A stretch of DNA of 64,000 nucleotides from JABMQB01 sp963666575 (GTDB lineage: Bacteria > Bacteroidota > Bacteroidia > Bacteroidales > Prolixibacteraceae), in the NCBI GenBank assembly GCA_963666575.2, contig CAXXYG010000019.1:248001-312000 (forward strand), written 5' to 3'. The first letter of the stretch is position 1. Each line of letters opens with the position of its first letter. Below are positions 26,701 to 37,500 of the stretch, in pieces. The translations under genes and the position numbers were made by a program. The notes under the pieces are model-generated. The model saw nothing but the letters and a program-made list of their open reading frames with translations, had not been told where the DNA came from and did not search any database.

Positions 26701-29700
26701 TTAAATCTTTATTTTACGAAACATTTTATATTGGCTTTTTAATCGCTCAACAATTTGTTTAATTTGTTCATTAATTTCTATTTCGACTTCTTTATTTATC
26801 TGAATATCTGATTTATTTCTTTTATCAATTTTATTCCTAATTGACTCTTCATTTAAATCACAAATTTGTTGAAAAATAGTATATAAAGTTGCCCGCAATT
26901 CCTGATAATTATCTATCCATGATCTTGAAAAAGCATTGGCATGAATTTGATACAAATCCTTAAGTTTCTGATTATGATCAGCATTTGGCCACGAATAAAA
27001 ATTCGGTTCTATTCTTTTCTCTTCATCGTCAATTGCCTGATTATAAAATATTTTTCTGGTTGGAAGCCCTACTCCTCGTACAAAACGTTTATATTCTTCA
27101 GAGGTTTTACACAATGCCTTAATAACATCCATACCCAAATTTTTACTAACCGAACCATTCCTAATTCCAATAAACCAATCACCGGTAAAACCCCTTCCAG
27201 GTAATGCGCCAATTTCAACATTATTGGCTAGTTTAGGATCATCTTCAATTAAACTCCTTAATTGAGAGTACCAACCAAGAAAAATAAAATCTTTACTTAA
27301 TAATTCTTTTCTCTTTTTAGTTAATAATTCTTTTCTCTTTTTAGTTAATTCAGTATTTTCATCAAAATTTTTGGAGTAAAATTTAGCCTTTTTAAAAATA
27401 GTTCTAAAGGCATTAAATTCGCTTATTGCGTTATCAAAACTTCCAGCACTAAAAATATCATCAATAAATTGCTTATATTCTTTTTTATCTATTTCTTTTT
27501 TATCTTTTTCTTCTTTATCTTTTTCTTCTTTATGATTCGCCGAAAAAAGTGCATCTAAAAAAACACAGGCCAAAGTTTCTTTGGGGCTGGTATCACAAAT
27601 AAGTTCTACCTTTGGGTGAGTCTTTAAATAATCAGAAATTCCTACCCATGAATCAAAATTATTTTTATCATTATTTTTATCAATATTTTTATAAGCTAGC
27701 AAAAGCACATTACAATAATAAGGTAAAAAATAGGTTTCCTTTTTCTCTTCAATAAAAATTTTATCATACATTGAAGTAATATAATTTTCTTTCATAAATT
27801 CTCCACTCAGTTTTTCTTTGCTAGCTTCCTTATTATCTTCTTTTATTTCTTCCGTTTTAAAAATTTCATTAATATTTACAAAATTCTTTTTTGTCTTTTC
27901 ACTTGTAACATCTAAAAATTCATCAACAGAAATAATGATTGTTTTTTCAACCGGTTTTTCACTTAAAATATTAATTGATGAATGAAAAGCTTCTGACTCT
28001 TTTGGTTGAATAGGTACCACACTAAATTCTGTATCTTCGCCCAAAGCAGATTTCAACAAATTTTTAATCTCCAAATTATAGTTGATATGTAACGGCTCAT
28101 TTTCCTCGAAAAGTTGAAGTAACAGTTTTGGCCTTTTTATTTTTTTTGTATCAAAACCAATCAGCCCTCTTAGGTATGAATGGTCTATTGCGAACCTATT
28201 AAAATCTCCTTCTTTTGTTTTTTTTATTATACCCGGAACAGGTTCTGTTATTGCATTGTCATCACTACCTCTAAGCCCTTCTCCTTTTATAATAATGTGT
28301 TGTTCTCCAAAAATATTAATAACATCCGATGAAATAACAGTATCAGACAGTGCCTTCGCTTTTTTAACGGATTCGTCAGATTCTTTATACTCCCCAGTTG
28401 TTCCTATCATTATCAATTTTTTTCCCCTGTTTCGCATTAAATGAACAAAACATGGCAGAAATAAATCGCTTGAGTTTTTACTTTGCTTAAGCAATGGGTA
28501 ACTTACATCAATAGCACTAATATCATCTAAAACAACATACTCAATTTTAGGATCTATATTCAAAATCCTTTCAACTTCAAAAATAAATTCTTCAGGTAAC
28601 AACATTCCAGTTTGGAAGGCCTGTTCATATATTAAGTTTTTATCATTCTCGAGACCAATTTTTTGGACAACAATCTTTTTATTACTTAATGAATCTTCTG
28701 GCCGTTTAAAAAGTTCACTAACCGCGCCATTTTCTTTATGAATATCTTCTAACCGATTTTTAAATGGATGATTTTTAATATCAAATCCAATCCTTGATTT
28801 TAAACTGATCTTTGGTGTATCATTTAATGAGATTAGCAATCCAGACACTTCATTCCCAATACCCTTTAACAAAAAATTATAGGCCATTGTTGATTTAAAT
28901 GTACTTCTGGGTCCTTCAATGGTTATTACCTGTACTAATGGAAATTTTTTATCCGGCAATAAACTTTTAATACCATCAATACCAATAATCTCATCCCATT
29001 TTATTACGCTTTTATTTTTTGTATCATTATTTTGGGCATCATTAAATTTATTTTCGGTGGCTGAAACAATATAATGCAGGGATGGGTAAATATGAACTGC
29101 TTGTTTTAAACTCTTTTCTACTTGAATCTTAATCTTATTTTCATCTTTAGATATTTTAAATGGGTGCTTCCCATAAATCTGATGTTGATATCTCGACTTT
29201 AAAGTCTCCAGGTATCTGACATAATAACCGTTTTCGTATTCAGAACTTAATGAAATAACAATATCAGCCAGGTACTCAATTTGGTAACTATTATTTTTAA
29301 GATTTCCAAAATCATCTTCAATAATAAATACTCCTATTGTTTTATACCGTTTAAAAAGGTCAAATATTCTGAACAATTCAACCCGGCTCAATGGTTTGTT
29401 TCCAAAAACATTCAGGCTGTCAATACAAAAAAGTTTTATTTTAGGGACATTTTTATACTTATCAGTATTTTTTGGATCATCGGGCTCATTAAAAAATTTT
29501 GAAGCAACTAACAAGTCCTGAATCTGTTTGTACCTCTTCCAAAACAAATCAGAATTTGATTCATCATCATTGTCAATTATACTTCTTGGAGAAAGCGAAG
29601 GAAGTAGAACTTTACTTACATTCTTATTCTCACAATTATCTGAATTTTTAAATATTTCTCCCAAATCATTTGCTAATTGCTGAGGTGAATCAGAATTTTC

Positions 29701-30087
29701 GGGATTATGCAAAAGTGTAATTGGACAAAGGTGTTCTTTCCACCCAAATAATTCAGATTTATCAATCACTGTATTTACATGTTCTTCAAATGATAAGTAG
29801 ATTGCTGAATGATTCCCTATGGCACAACTCACTGCAATTTGCATGGCCAGGGTTGATTTGCCGGTTCCAGGACTTCCCTGAATTACAATATTACCACTCC
29901 ATAAGTGTGAATCAGGAGATCCTTCAGGAAAAGTCAAGCCACCATATTTCTCTTTAAAATTTTCTTTATCGGATAGTTGTGTATTTACATATTTTACATA
30001 GTCAGAATATTTGCAATCCCGGTTCAGCAAAATATCTAATGGATGCCCCAAGTATATTCTATTATTTGGCTTCTTCTTATCCACCAT
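26701..30087 (-). CDS. Double KaiC/RecA-like ATPase with C-terminal solute-binding-protein-like region
   Basis: Domain 1 (about residues 50-330) has a full Walker A motif GSPGTGKST (71-79), a KaiC-like strand AIYLSFEE and Walker B LFCIDSLN. Domain 2 (about 360-660) has a changed P-loop EGPRSTFKST, then LLISLND and Walker B YVVLDDISA. The part from about 705 to 1040 resembles ABC-transporter family 1 solute-binding proteins: PYYCNVLLLAYKN, then FDSWVGISDYLK, then IGALPGRGFTGDWFIGIRNG and RFVRGVGLPTRKIFY. It lacks a signal peptide, so this region would be cytoplasmic. Lys/Glu-rich insertions and a duplicated KKRKELLT sit in the C-terminal half. It starts 5 bases after the HD-protein gene. Function unknown; a sensing or conflict role is my inference. 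Confidence 0.85.
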   Translation of the reverse strand: MVDKKKPNNRIYLGHPLDILLNRDCKYSDYVKYVNTQLSDKENFKEKYGGLTFPEGSPDSHLWSGNIVIQGSPGTGKSTLAMQIAVSCAIGNHSAIYLSFEEHVNTVIDKSELFGWKEHLCPITLLHNPENSDSPQQLANDLGEIFKNSDNCENKNVSKVLLPSLSPRSIIDNDDESNSDLFWKRYKQIQDLLVASKFFNEPDDPKNTDKYKNVPKIKLFCIDSLNVFGNKPLSRVELFRIFDLFKRYKTIGVFIIEDDFGNLKNNSYQIEYLADIVISLSSEYENGYYVRYLETLKSRYQHQIYGKHPFKISKDENKIKIQVEKSLKQAVHIYPSLHYIVSATENKFNDAQNNDTKNKSVIKWDEIIGIDGIKSLLPDKKFPLVQVITIEGPRSTFKSTMAYNFLLKGIGNEVSGLLISLNDTPKISLKSRIGFDIKNHPFKNRLEDIHKENGAVSELFKRPEDSLSNKKIVVQKIGLENDKNLIYEQAFQTGMLLPEEFIFEVERILNIDPKIEYVVLDDISAIDVSYPLLKQSKNSSDLFLPCFVHLMRNRGKKLIMIGTTGEYKESDESVKKAKALSDTVISSDVINIFGEQHIIIKGEGLRGSDDNAITEPVPGIIKKTKEGDFNRFAIDHSYLRGLIGFDTKKIKRPKLLLQLFEENEPLHINYNLEIKNLLKSALGEDTEFSVVPIQPKESEAFHSSINILSEKPVEKTIIISVDEFLDVTSEKTKKNFVNINEIFKTEEIKEDNKEASKEKLSGEFMKENYITSMYDKIFIEEKKETYFLPYYCNVLLLAYKNIDKNNDKNNFDSWVGISDYLKTHPKVELICDTSPKETLACVFLDALFSANHKEEKDKEEKDKKEIDKKEYKQFIDDIFSAGSFDNAISEFNAFRTIFKKAKFYSKNFDENTELTKKRKELLTKKRKELLSKDFIFLGWYSQLRSLIEDDPKLANNVEIGALPGRGFTGDWFIGIRNGSVSKNLGMDVIKALCKTSEEYKRFVRGVGLPTRKIFYNQAIDDEEKRIEPNFYSWPNADHNQKLKDLYQIHANAFSRSWIDNYQELRATLYTIFQQICDLNEESIRNKIDKRNKSDIQINKEVEIEINEQIKQIVERLKSQYKMFRKIKI

Positions 30088-30092
30088 AACCT

Positions 30093-31796
30093 TTAATTAA
30101 TAATATTTATATAAGGTTTATCAAGCTCTTTTATCATATCATAAACCATTTCTTTTGAATTATGTAAATTTTCCAGAACAAGCCATTGCCAATGAGTAGA
30201 ACTATACCAAATAGTTTTTTCTTTAAAATATTTCTTTTGTTTTTCTTCTCCAACACCTTGATTCTCTTTTTGTATTTTCGTGTTTATTACAGGTGCAATA
30301 GTATTAGTAACGATACTAATTCGTTTTACAGCCAATTTAATTTTATACACATTGGGGTCTCTAACTTGTGCTGCAAGATCAAGGTAAGTAAAAATAGAGG
30401 AGCCAAAAATCCTGGAACTAAGTTGCCACATTCCATCTACAATCTCTTTTAGATATTCAATTGTAAACAATGGTTCATATGTTAACCCCCCGGAAATGTT
30501 ATACAAATTATCTTCATATTCAACCAACCATGCCTTTAAAGGAAATTCCATTGATGTCAATTCATTATTTAAAGCAAATAAGGTTCGCTGATTCCTTTTA
30601 ATATCTTTCAGAATAATTGTCAATAAAATTTCATTGGGCCATTCTTTATTAGGATCAGTTTTATTAGTATTTATCAAATCATTATAAACAGCATCTAATA
30701 AAACCTTATCACTACTACTACCATTCACTTTATAATTCTCAAAAAGGCTATAATCACCCATTTTTATTTTATTTTGAGAAAACTTTTCAGATAATTTATT
30801 TTTCAGCTTAACTAATTCTACTGATAAATCATCATTTTTATTGCTACTATTATAATCTTTCCAGATTTTTTCAGATGTTTTAAAAATTCCTTGAAAACCA
30901 AATTGATTATTAACTGATAAATCTGATATTTCTAATTTTATTTCTAAAACTTCCTCAAAGAATGATTTACTAGTATCTTTTTCCTTTATTAAATTGATAA
31001 ATGCTTCCAACTTCGATAAAATAGAAATATATTTATGGTATTTGTCTTCATTGCTCCAATATTCGGATGCTGTATTAATTGAAAACTCAATTTCAGATAA
31101 ATTTTCTTGATTCTTATCTTTTTGTTCATTCTCAGCTTTTTTCTCTTTCGAATCTTCTTTCCCAATCACCGTTTTTACATATTGCGCCTTTGATACAATA
31201 CTTACTCCTGAAATTAATTTTCTGAACGCACCAATTATTTTAAATTCATTGGCTCCCTTAATATAAGTTGGGAGTACCCTAGTATAAGCACTATCTAAAT
31301 TATCGGCAAGCCTAAGTAAAGTCCCAAGTATTCCTTCCCTAACTTCACCATATGGATCGATGGTAATGGTATGGAAGTTTATATCGGCTTTATCATTTTT
31401 GGGAGGATCGTGAAATTTGCAGATTTTCCCAATTATTAAAGCTATTTCATCATTAATAATCCCTAATTCAGCCCGTCTATTTTTTATTATCTCTTCTGAT
31501 TTTGATGCATGATTTATGCTGGATTCAATTTTTCCAATATCGTGAAAAAGGATTGAACTTAACAAAATATAAAATTCAATTCCGGTGAACGAAGAAAGCA
31601 CCTCATTTGATTCATTTTCTTCAAATATCCTATCAAGGTAACGCTCAATATTCCTCAGATGTGGATAAGAATTGTATGAATCGTTTTTAGCTCCAAATGC
31701 CGGCAACCATTCTTCAAAAGCTATTTCCCAACTCCTTTCTAAAATTTCAAATAATTTTAAATCGATCTCTTTAAGTTTTGACCTGAGGTAATTCAT
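30093..31796 (-). CDS. HD-domain protein paired with the KaiC-like ATPase
   Basis: The start is put at the ATG at 31796, because the longer frame to 31844 would begin with TTG; residue numbers below use the longer frame. The N-terminal 200 residues are an HD metal-dependent hydrolase fold: H62 (YPHLRN), H101-D102 (LFHDIGK), H112, H145 (KFHDPP) and D181 (RLADNLD). The fold is close to the HD-CE/GppA-type phosphohydrolase domains that cut nucleotides. A Lys/Glu/Gln-rich linker (about 228-250) leads to a mainly helical, unrecognised C-terminal half. The gene is followed after 5 bases by the KaiC-like gene and both share strong A/T bias, so they form one transcriptional unit and likely one system. 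Substrate unknown. Confidence 0.8.
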   Translation of the reverse strand: MNYLRSKLKEIDLKLFEILERSWEIAFEEWLPAFGAKNDSYNSYPHLRNIERYLDRIFEENESNEVLSSFTGIEFYILLSSILFHDIGKIESSINHASKSEEIIKNRRAELGIINDEIALIIGKICKFHDPPKNDKADINFHTITIDPYGEVREGILGTLLRLADNLDSAYTRVLPTYIKGANEFKIIGAFRKLISGVSIVSKAQYVKTVIGKEDSKEKKAENEQKDKNQENLSEIEFSINTASEYWSNEDKYHKYISILSKLEAFINLIKEKDTSKSFFEEVLEIKLEISDLSVNNQFGFQGIFKTSEKIWKDYNSSNKNDDLSVELVKLKNKLSEKFSQNKIKMGDYSLFENYKVNGSSSDKVLLDAVYNDLINTNKTDPNKEWPNEILLTIILKDIKRNQRTLFALNNELTSMEFPLKAWLVEYEDNLYNISGGLTYEPLFTIEYLKEIVDGMWQLSSRIFGSSIFTYLDLAAQVRDPNVYKIKLAVKRISIVTNTIAPVINTKIQKENQGVGEEKQKKYFKEKTIWYSSTHWQWLVLENLHNSKEMVYDMIKELDKPYINIIN

Positions 31797-32035
31797 GCGC
31801 AGAGAGATTTTGAATGTAAAATTAGGGCTCGTATTATAATACAAAAAACCAAAATTTAAATAATGAAATTATTCAACATTAAATATAATTATAAATACTT
31901 AATTATCAAATAACCATAATAATAAATCAAAAATAAATGATAAAATCCTATATGCACAAAATCCTATTAGTCCCATTTAAACTTTAATATATTAAAGCCG
32001 AAATTTTTACATATTAGCATATTCGTTTTACATAA

Positions 32036-32072
32036 AAACTTCCTCTTCATAAAATATATAAAGAGGAAGTTT
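32036..32072 (-). terminator. Intrinsic terminator of the ThuA-MFS unit
   Basis: A perfect 12-bp inverted repeat (32036-32047 with 32061-32072; arm AAACTTCCTCTT) lies 25 bases after the MFS stop, and on the minus strand its 3' arm runs into TTTTT. Confidence 0.75.
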
Positions 32073-32096
32073 AACTTATATCGGGTAATATATTTA

Positions 32097-33428
32097 CTAT
32101 TCCGAAGTTGCTTTTTTGTTTTTTGTTATAACAGTTAAAACAATAAATGCAATAATTAAAATAATAGGAAGAACCATCACATTGCGTAGAGTCATTTGTG
32201 GCCCGGCAGTTTCAATTGATTTTCCCATAATAGGTAATACCATTGATGTAGCTACAAAACCAGCACCACCCAGGATTGACATTCCTAAAGCCCCGCTTTT
32301 GGGAACATATTCCGACGCAACGCCAATCATTGTAGGCCAGAAATAACACACTCCAACTGCAAACACAGCAGCCGAAAGTAGAGTCATTACCGCTCCACTT
32401 GAAATACTAAGTAAAAACAATCCTACAGTTGCCAGTACCGAAGAACCTAACAATACACCAATTGGATTTAAGCGGTGAATTAAACCACCGGCAAAAAACC
32501 GGCCTACAGCCATTATTCCTGTAACAACAACAAGTATAAGAATTGGATCAGAAATACCGTTATTTGCCAGCAAGGCATTGATCCATTGTGTTGTACCCAA
32601 TTCAGTTGATGCAGTTAATAACATACAGAAAAAGACCAATGGAAAAATTAAACTCATTTTATTTAATGCCTTGCTCTCAACAATGATAAATACAGCAATC
32701 GCACCAACAATGATTAATGGCAATTCATAACTTGAAGTAATAGCTGCCGAAATAGTTTGATTAGTTGCCACCAATATCATAAATATTACAGCAAGTGTAA
32801 TTGTATAAGGGGCTCCAACATTACGCATCATTTCTTTATAACTTACGCCACTTGTAAATCGTTCAGTTTCAGGTATTTTTTCATTAAAAAACAAAAACCC
32901 ATAAATGCCCAAAGGAATAAACAGCAAACTAACTAAAACCTGCCATGGCAAATTAATTTGATCCATCACTAACCAGGCTAATAAACCGCCAATTACGATT
33001 CCACCTGGAAACCATACATGGAACCGGTTAAGCATTTTTGTCTTTTTTGTAGGGAAAAGAGTCGTAACCAGAGGATTACAGGCAGCTTCAACACTACCAT
33101 TACCCAAACCAATAAATACATTGGCAATAAAAAGCGAAGTATAATCCTTGGCAAGAAGTAATAAAATAATACCAACAAAGTGCATTCCAAATGCCATCCT
33201 TACAATGTTTTTGGTTTTAACAATGTCGATAAAATAACCGCCTGCAAACATAGCAACAGCAAATCCCCAGAATGCAGGGCCAAAAGCCCGGCCTACCTGT
33301 TCACTTGTTAATCCATATTCATCGGTAAACACACCTTCAATTTTTGCCCTAATAGCAAAAGTAATAGCCGTAACCAACAGAGCCAGGCAACTGGCAATAA
33401 AAAGTCTTTTTTGATTTACATTTTCCAT
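32097..33428 (-). CDS. MFS transporter (FHS/sugar-like)
   Basis: About 12 membrane helices in 443 residues with MFS features: an early loop FAIRAKIEGVFTDEYGLT, the motif-A-like stretch GYFIDIVKTKNIVRM between helices 2 and 3, and FHVWFPGGIVIGG. The overall pattern resembles FHS-type sugar symporters of the inner membrane. The gene follows the ThuA gene by 45 bases on the same strand and ends in a strong terminator. ThuA-like proteins with MFS carriers are frequent in Bacteroidota sugar catabolism, so the import of a (keto-)sugar is likely but not proven. Confidence 0.9.
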   Translation of the reverse strand: MENVNQKRLFIASCLALLVTAITFAIRAKIEGVFTDEYGLTSEQVGRAFGPAFWGFAVAMFAGGYFIDIVKTKNIVRMAFGMHFVGIILLLLAKDYTSLFIANVFIGLGNGSVEAACNPLVTTLFPTKKTKMLNRFHVWFPGGIVIGGLLAWLVMDQINLPWQVLVSLLFIPLGIYGFLFFNEKIPETERFTSGVSYKEMMRNVGAPYTITLAVIFMILVATNQTISAAITSSYELPLIIVGAIAVFIIVESKALNKMSLIFPLVFFCMLLTASTELGTTQWINALLANNGISDPILILVVVTGIMAVGRFFAGGLIHRLNPIGVLLGSSVLATVGLFLLSISSGAVMTLLSAAVFAVGVCYFWPTMIGVASEYVPKSGALGMSILGGAGFVATSMVLPIMGKSIETAGPQMTLRNVMVLPIILIIAFIVLTVITKNKKATSE

Positions 33429-33473
33429 AAATTTTAATTTTTAGATTTAGTTTAAAAGATTTTATAGGTTAGG

Positions 33474-34184
33474 TTAGGATTTTACTAAATATTTTATCGA
33501 ATTTATTATTAGGTTCCTGAAATTCTTATCGTTAAATGAATGTGTATCGTGGCCTGATTGTAAATAAATAATTCTTGATGAGTTAAAACTATTTTCCCAG
33601 CCAATGATTGGGCTACTTTCAGGATGACTTGTTTTTAACAATGGAACAACCGATGGTTCAACCCGATAATTGCCATACACTTCATCGTAAAGCGAAAAAT
33701 CGCTCATCCCTTTTGTAACATGATGTTCCGGGTCAACAACTTCAACAGCAACAGTTACACCATGTTTAAAAGTTGAAAGTTCATTGGGTGTTTGAGAAAA
33801 ACCCTTTTCAATATATTTCCCACCAATTATTTTCTCAAACAGCTTCCACTTCTGATATGAAACTAGCGAATGGTGTATAAAAAGGAACGGTTTGCCTTGT
33901 TTTGTTAATTTAATGTAACCTTCTTTTTCCGATTCGGAAATTACATTCCACATGTCATAAAATACCAGCACATCAAATTCGGCAACCTGGCCCTTGGCAA
34001 TTAATTTATTAGCCAATGGTTGCTTTACAATTTTATATTCCAATTCCTCAAATGAATCAAAAAGGTTAAAGAATGCTACAGAATCAAAATCATGCCCTCC
34101 TGTTACCAACAATATTCTTACAGGTTTGGCTTGAACCTGAATAACCGTAAAAAGGAAAAAGAAGGCAATCAATACAGTCCTCAT
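33474..34184 (-). CDS. Exported ThuA-domain protein
   Basis: A signal peptide (residues 1-19) precedes a ThuA domain, a class I glutamine-amidotransferase-like fold: ILLVTGGHDFDSVAFF near the start, DVLVFYDMW, GKPFLFIHHSLVSYQKW, and a C-terminal YLQSGHDTHSFNDKNFRNLI. ThuA proteins take part in the use of trehalose and related disaccharides, some by keto-sugar chemistry, but many exported Bacteroidota members have no assigned reaction. It heads a two-gene unit with the MFS transporter. Confidence 0.9.
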   Translation of the reverse strand: MRTVLIAFFFLFTVIQVQAKPVRILLVTGGHDFDSVAFFNLFDSFEELEYKIVKQPLANKLIAKGQVAEFDVLVFYDMWNVISESEKEGYIKLTKQGKPFLFIHHSLVSYQKWKLFEKIIGGKYIEKGFSQTPNELSTFKHGVTVAVEVVDPEHHVTKGMSDFSLYDEVYGNYRVEPSVVPLLKTSHPESSPIIGWENSFNSSRIIYLQSGHDTHSFNDKNFRNLIINSIKYLVKS

Positions 34185-34527
34185 AGTCTGACATTTTATT
34201 GTAATCGGGTTACCCTCAATGGGTAAAAAAATAATTGACGAATGAAAAGCCTACTTACTCTCAAAATGCCAGTCCTGTAATTAATAATTCAAAAAAATAT
34301 CAGGCAAAATTCCCCTCTTCCTGGTTAAGGCTAATTTAAATCAACATTTAAAAATAATAAAAAGCTTTATGTAAATCGCTTCTTCAAGTAATTTTTTAAT
34401 TATCATTTTACCCTATTGCTTTGAAACAATAACATATTAACAATTAAGTTGTAAAAAATGGGTGCTAAATAAACTCTTAATAAAGCAACCATTTTAAAAT
34501 TGGCTATCTTTATGAAAAACAATATTA
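34185..34527. other. Divergent intergenic region with small palindrome
   Basis: This stretch separates thuA (minus) from the AsmA-like gene (plus). A perfect 6-bp inverted repeat TTACCC/GGGTAA at 34210-34226 lies 26 bases before thuA and could be an operator. A box TATCTTTA near 34504 is one base from the Bacteroidota -7 consensus but has no spaced TTG. No ORF is evident. Confidence 0.35.
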
Positions 34528-37500
34528 ATGAAACAAATGCCTAAAATATTCTTAAAATTCTTTTTATGGATGGCATTAATAGTGGTGATTATAATAACGG
34601 CTCTGTCAGTTTATGTTTATTTTACAGCTCAATCGTACCTCAATAAAAATTTATCGGAACTAGTTGCCAAACAAACAAATAATCAATACAACTTTGATTT
34701 TAAAACCATTGAACTTGACATATCAAATTTTTCGTTAAAAATAATTGGAGCCGAATTAAAGCCCAATATTGAAGAAGCAAAAAAACAAAAAAGTAATGCT
34801 CCTGAAAAAGTATTCTATTCGTTTGAATCACAAGAAATTCAGTTGAAGAACATTCGAATTAAGGAGCTTATTAAAAATAAAAACTTTTTATGCAGTAACC
34901 TCACCATTGTATCCCCTTCGTTGGAACTAACCGGGCAAAAAATCCTGCAAAAAGACTCCACCAATACACTTGACCTGTTTTTTCATGAATTAAAACCTCT
35001 TTTTAATACGAAACTAAAAAAAATACAAATCGATGAAATAGATTTTATAAATGCTAATTATGATTTTTATAGCCTCGTAGGCGACTCGTCTAAAATTTCG
35101 AGGGCCAGGAATTTATCAATTAGCATTAAAGATTTTACAACCGATTCGGCGATGATTTTTAATTCAGCAAAGTTATTCAACACAGAAGATATCCTCATTA
35201 ACATGAATAATTTTGAAACTGACATGGGCGACAGCCTCCATGTAACAAAAATCGATACGCTGAGTTATTCATTAAAATCGTCAGATATCTGGGCAAGAGG
35301 TTTTCATCTTATTTATAAAAATGCTGACCACACAAAAAGCCTTTACGATGTAACTGTTCCTGATATTTATTTAAAAAGCAAATCGGTTACAAGCTTAAAC
35401 ATCAACGATTCTATAAAGATCAGGTATTTGGAATTTAACAATGCACAGATAAAATTCTACCAGAAAAAGGGATCAAAAGAGCTTGATATCAAAGACATTA
35501 ATAATTTTGACCTTTATAGCCTTATTAAAAACCAATTTTTTTTGATCGATGTTGATAGTTTTTACATAAAAAATGCCGAGCTACAAATATTTCAAAATAC
35601 TGATTATACTAATTACCAACAGCATTTTGGAAACATCAACATCAACCTTCATGATTTCAGGCTCGATTCATTATCGAATAAAAATACGGGTAAACTATTA
35701 CACGCCGAGGACCTACAAATGGCTATTACCGATTACCATCTTAGGCTTGATGATAATGAACACGAGTTTATTGCTGATTCACTAATGGTGTCAACAACCT
35801 CCAATCAATTAACTGCCAAAGGAATAACCATACAACCAATTGAGCCACAAAATGCTAATTCACGCATCGATTTAAACATAACCTGCAATACAGTTTCCAT
35901 TGAAAATGTCAATTTAAAGAAATTATACCATACGCGCACTCTGCCAACAAACAAGGTTGAAATAACACAACCAATTGTCTCAATTCAGTACAGGTCGGAT
36001 ATCAAACAAAAAAAGAAAAAAGATAAGGCAGGCCTGCTTTTTAACCTGATAACAGCTTACTTAAAAGGGGTATATTCAAATGTTGTTTACATAGAAAAAG
36101 GGCAATTAAAAATTCAAAACTTATCAAATGGGCGGATTCAGGGCTTTTTTGAAACAGATTTTACGTTTAGCCTGACTGATTTTAGCCTCGATTCGACAAG
36201 TTTAACAAATACCGACAAATTTTTTTATGCCACAAATTTTTCATTAGACTTCTCGAAATACCACATGAAACTGGTTGATAATTTGCACCAGCTAAGTGCC
36301 GACAGCATTTCGATATCGAGCCATGAAGTAAATGCCAAAATTTTTGGCTTTCACCTACGACCGGTAATTTCAAATGTTACAGAAGAAGTGCTGCAACAAT
36401 ATAACCGTTCAGAACTGTACAACATTTACATCCCTAAAATATCTCTTTTTCAAACAAATTTACACAAGGCTTTTTTTTGGAAAGAACTAAAAATTGCCAG
36501 GTTCACTATCGAAAATCCGGTTATTTATTATGAAAGTTTTACCGGATTAAAAGAAAACAGCAACAGGCTAAATTCGTCAGAATTCTACCAATTGGTATTT
36601 AATTACCTCGACGACATATCGGTGCAAAAGCTTGAAATTCCGGATGGTACATTGACATGGGTGAATCATTCAAAAAAGGGAAAAACCATCACCGTTAATA
36701 ATAAATTTTCATCTGAACTTTTAAATTTTAGGTTTAATGAATCAGAAATAGGCAAACAAAAGCTCTTTTTTTCAGAAAACTTTAATTTTTCCCTCAAAAA
36801 CCAATTGTTTAAACTGTCAGACAATGTGCACCTACTACAAGCAGGGCAAATCGATGTATCTTCTCAGCAAAAAATGGTACGGTTTAAAAATGCGGTATTG
36901 TATCCCGATATTACTTCGCCTGATTATTTAAAGTTGCCTACTACCTTTCAGATATCAGTTCCTGAACTAAAATTTTCGGGTATTGATATTAAAGAAGCCT
37001 ATTATTCAAAGCATTTAAAAGTATCTGACATCTATATTAATTCGCCAAAATTTGAGGTTTATTCGCAGAAAGGCAAAACAAAAACTCTGGAATTTAAAGG
37101 ACTAAATATTCCTCTTCCAAAAACAATTAATTCAATCGCCGTAAACAACATACACCTAACCGGAGGAAATGTTATTGCTTACCGCACTGAGCCAAATAAA
37201 AAAACACAATACAGCTCCTTCCTCCTCGATTTCGAAGCCAGTGACATAGCCCTTAAAAACAAGGAGCAAAAACCAAAAACCAATTTTTACACAAAAAAAA
37301 TAACCACTAAAATATCTGATTTTCAGTTAATTCTTGATAACAAATCACATATAATAAATATCGACCGTCTCTTTTATGATAAAATTGGAGGGAAAATAAA
37401 TATTGAAGGATTTAATGTAAAACCCACTTTAATTGATACTTCAAAAAACCTATTTAATATTTCGGTACCATCCCTAAGTTTTTCTGGCTTTGATACTGAT

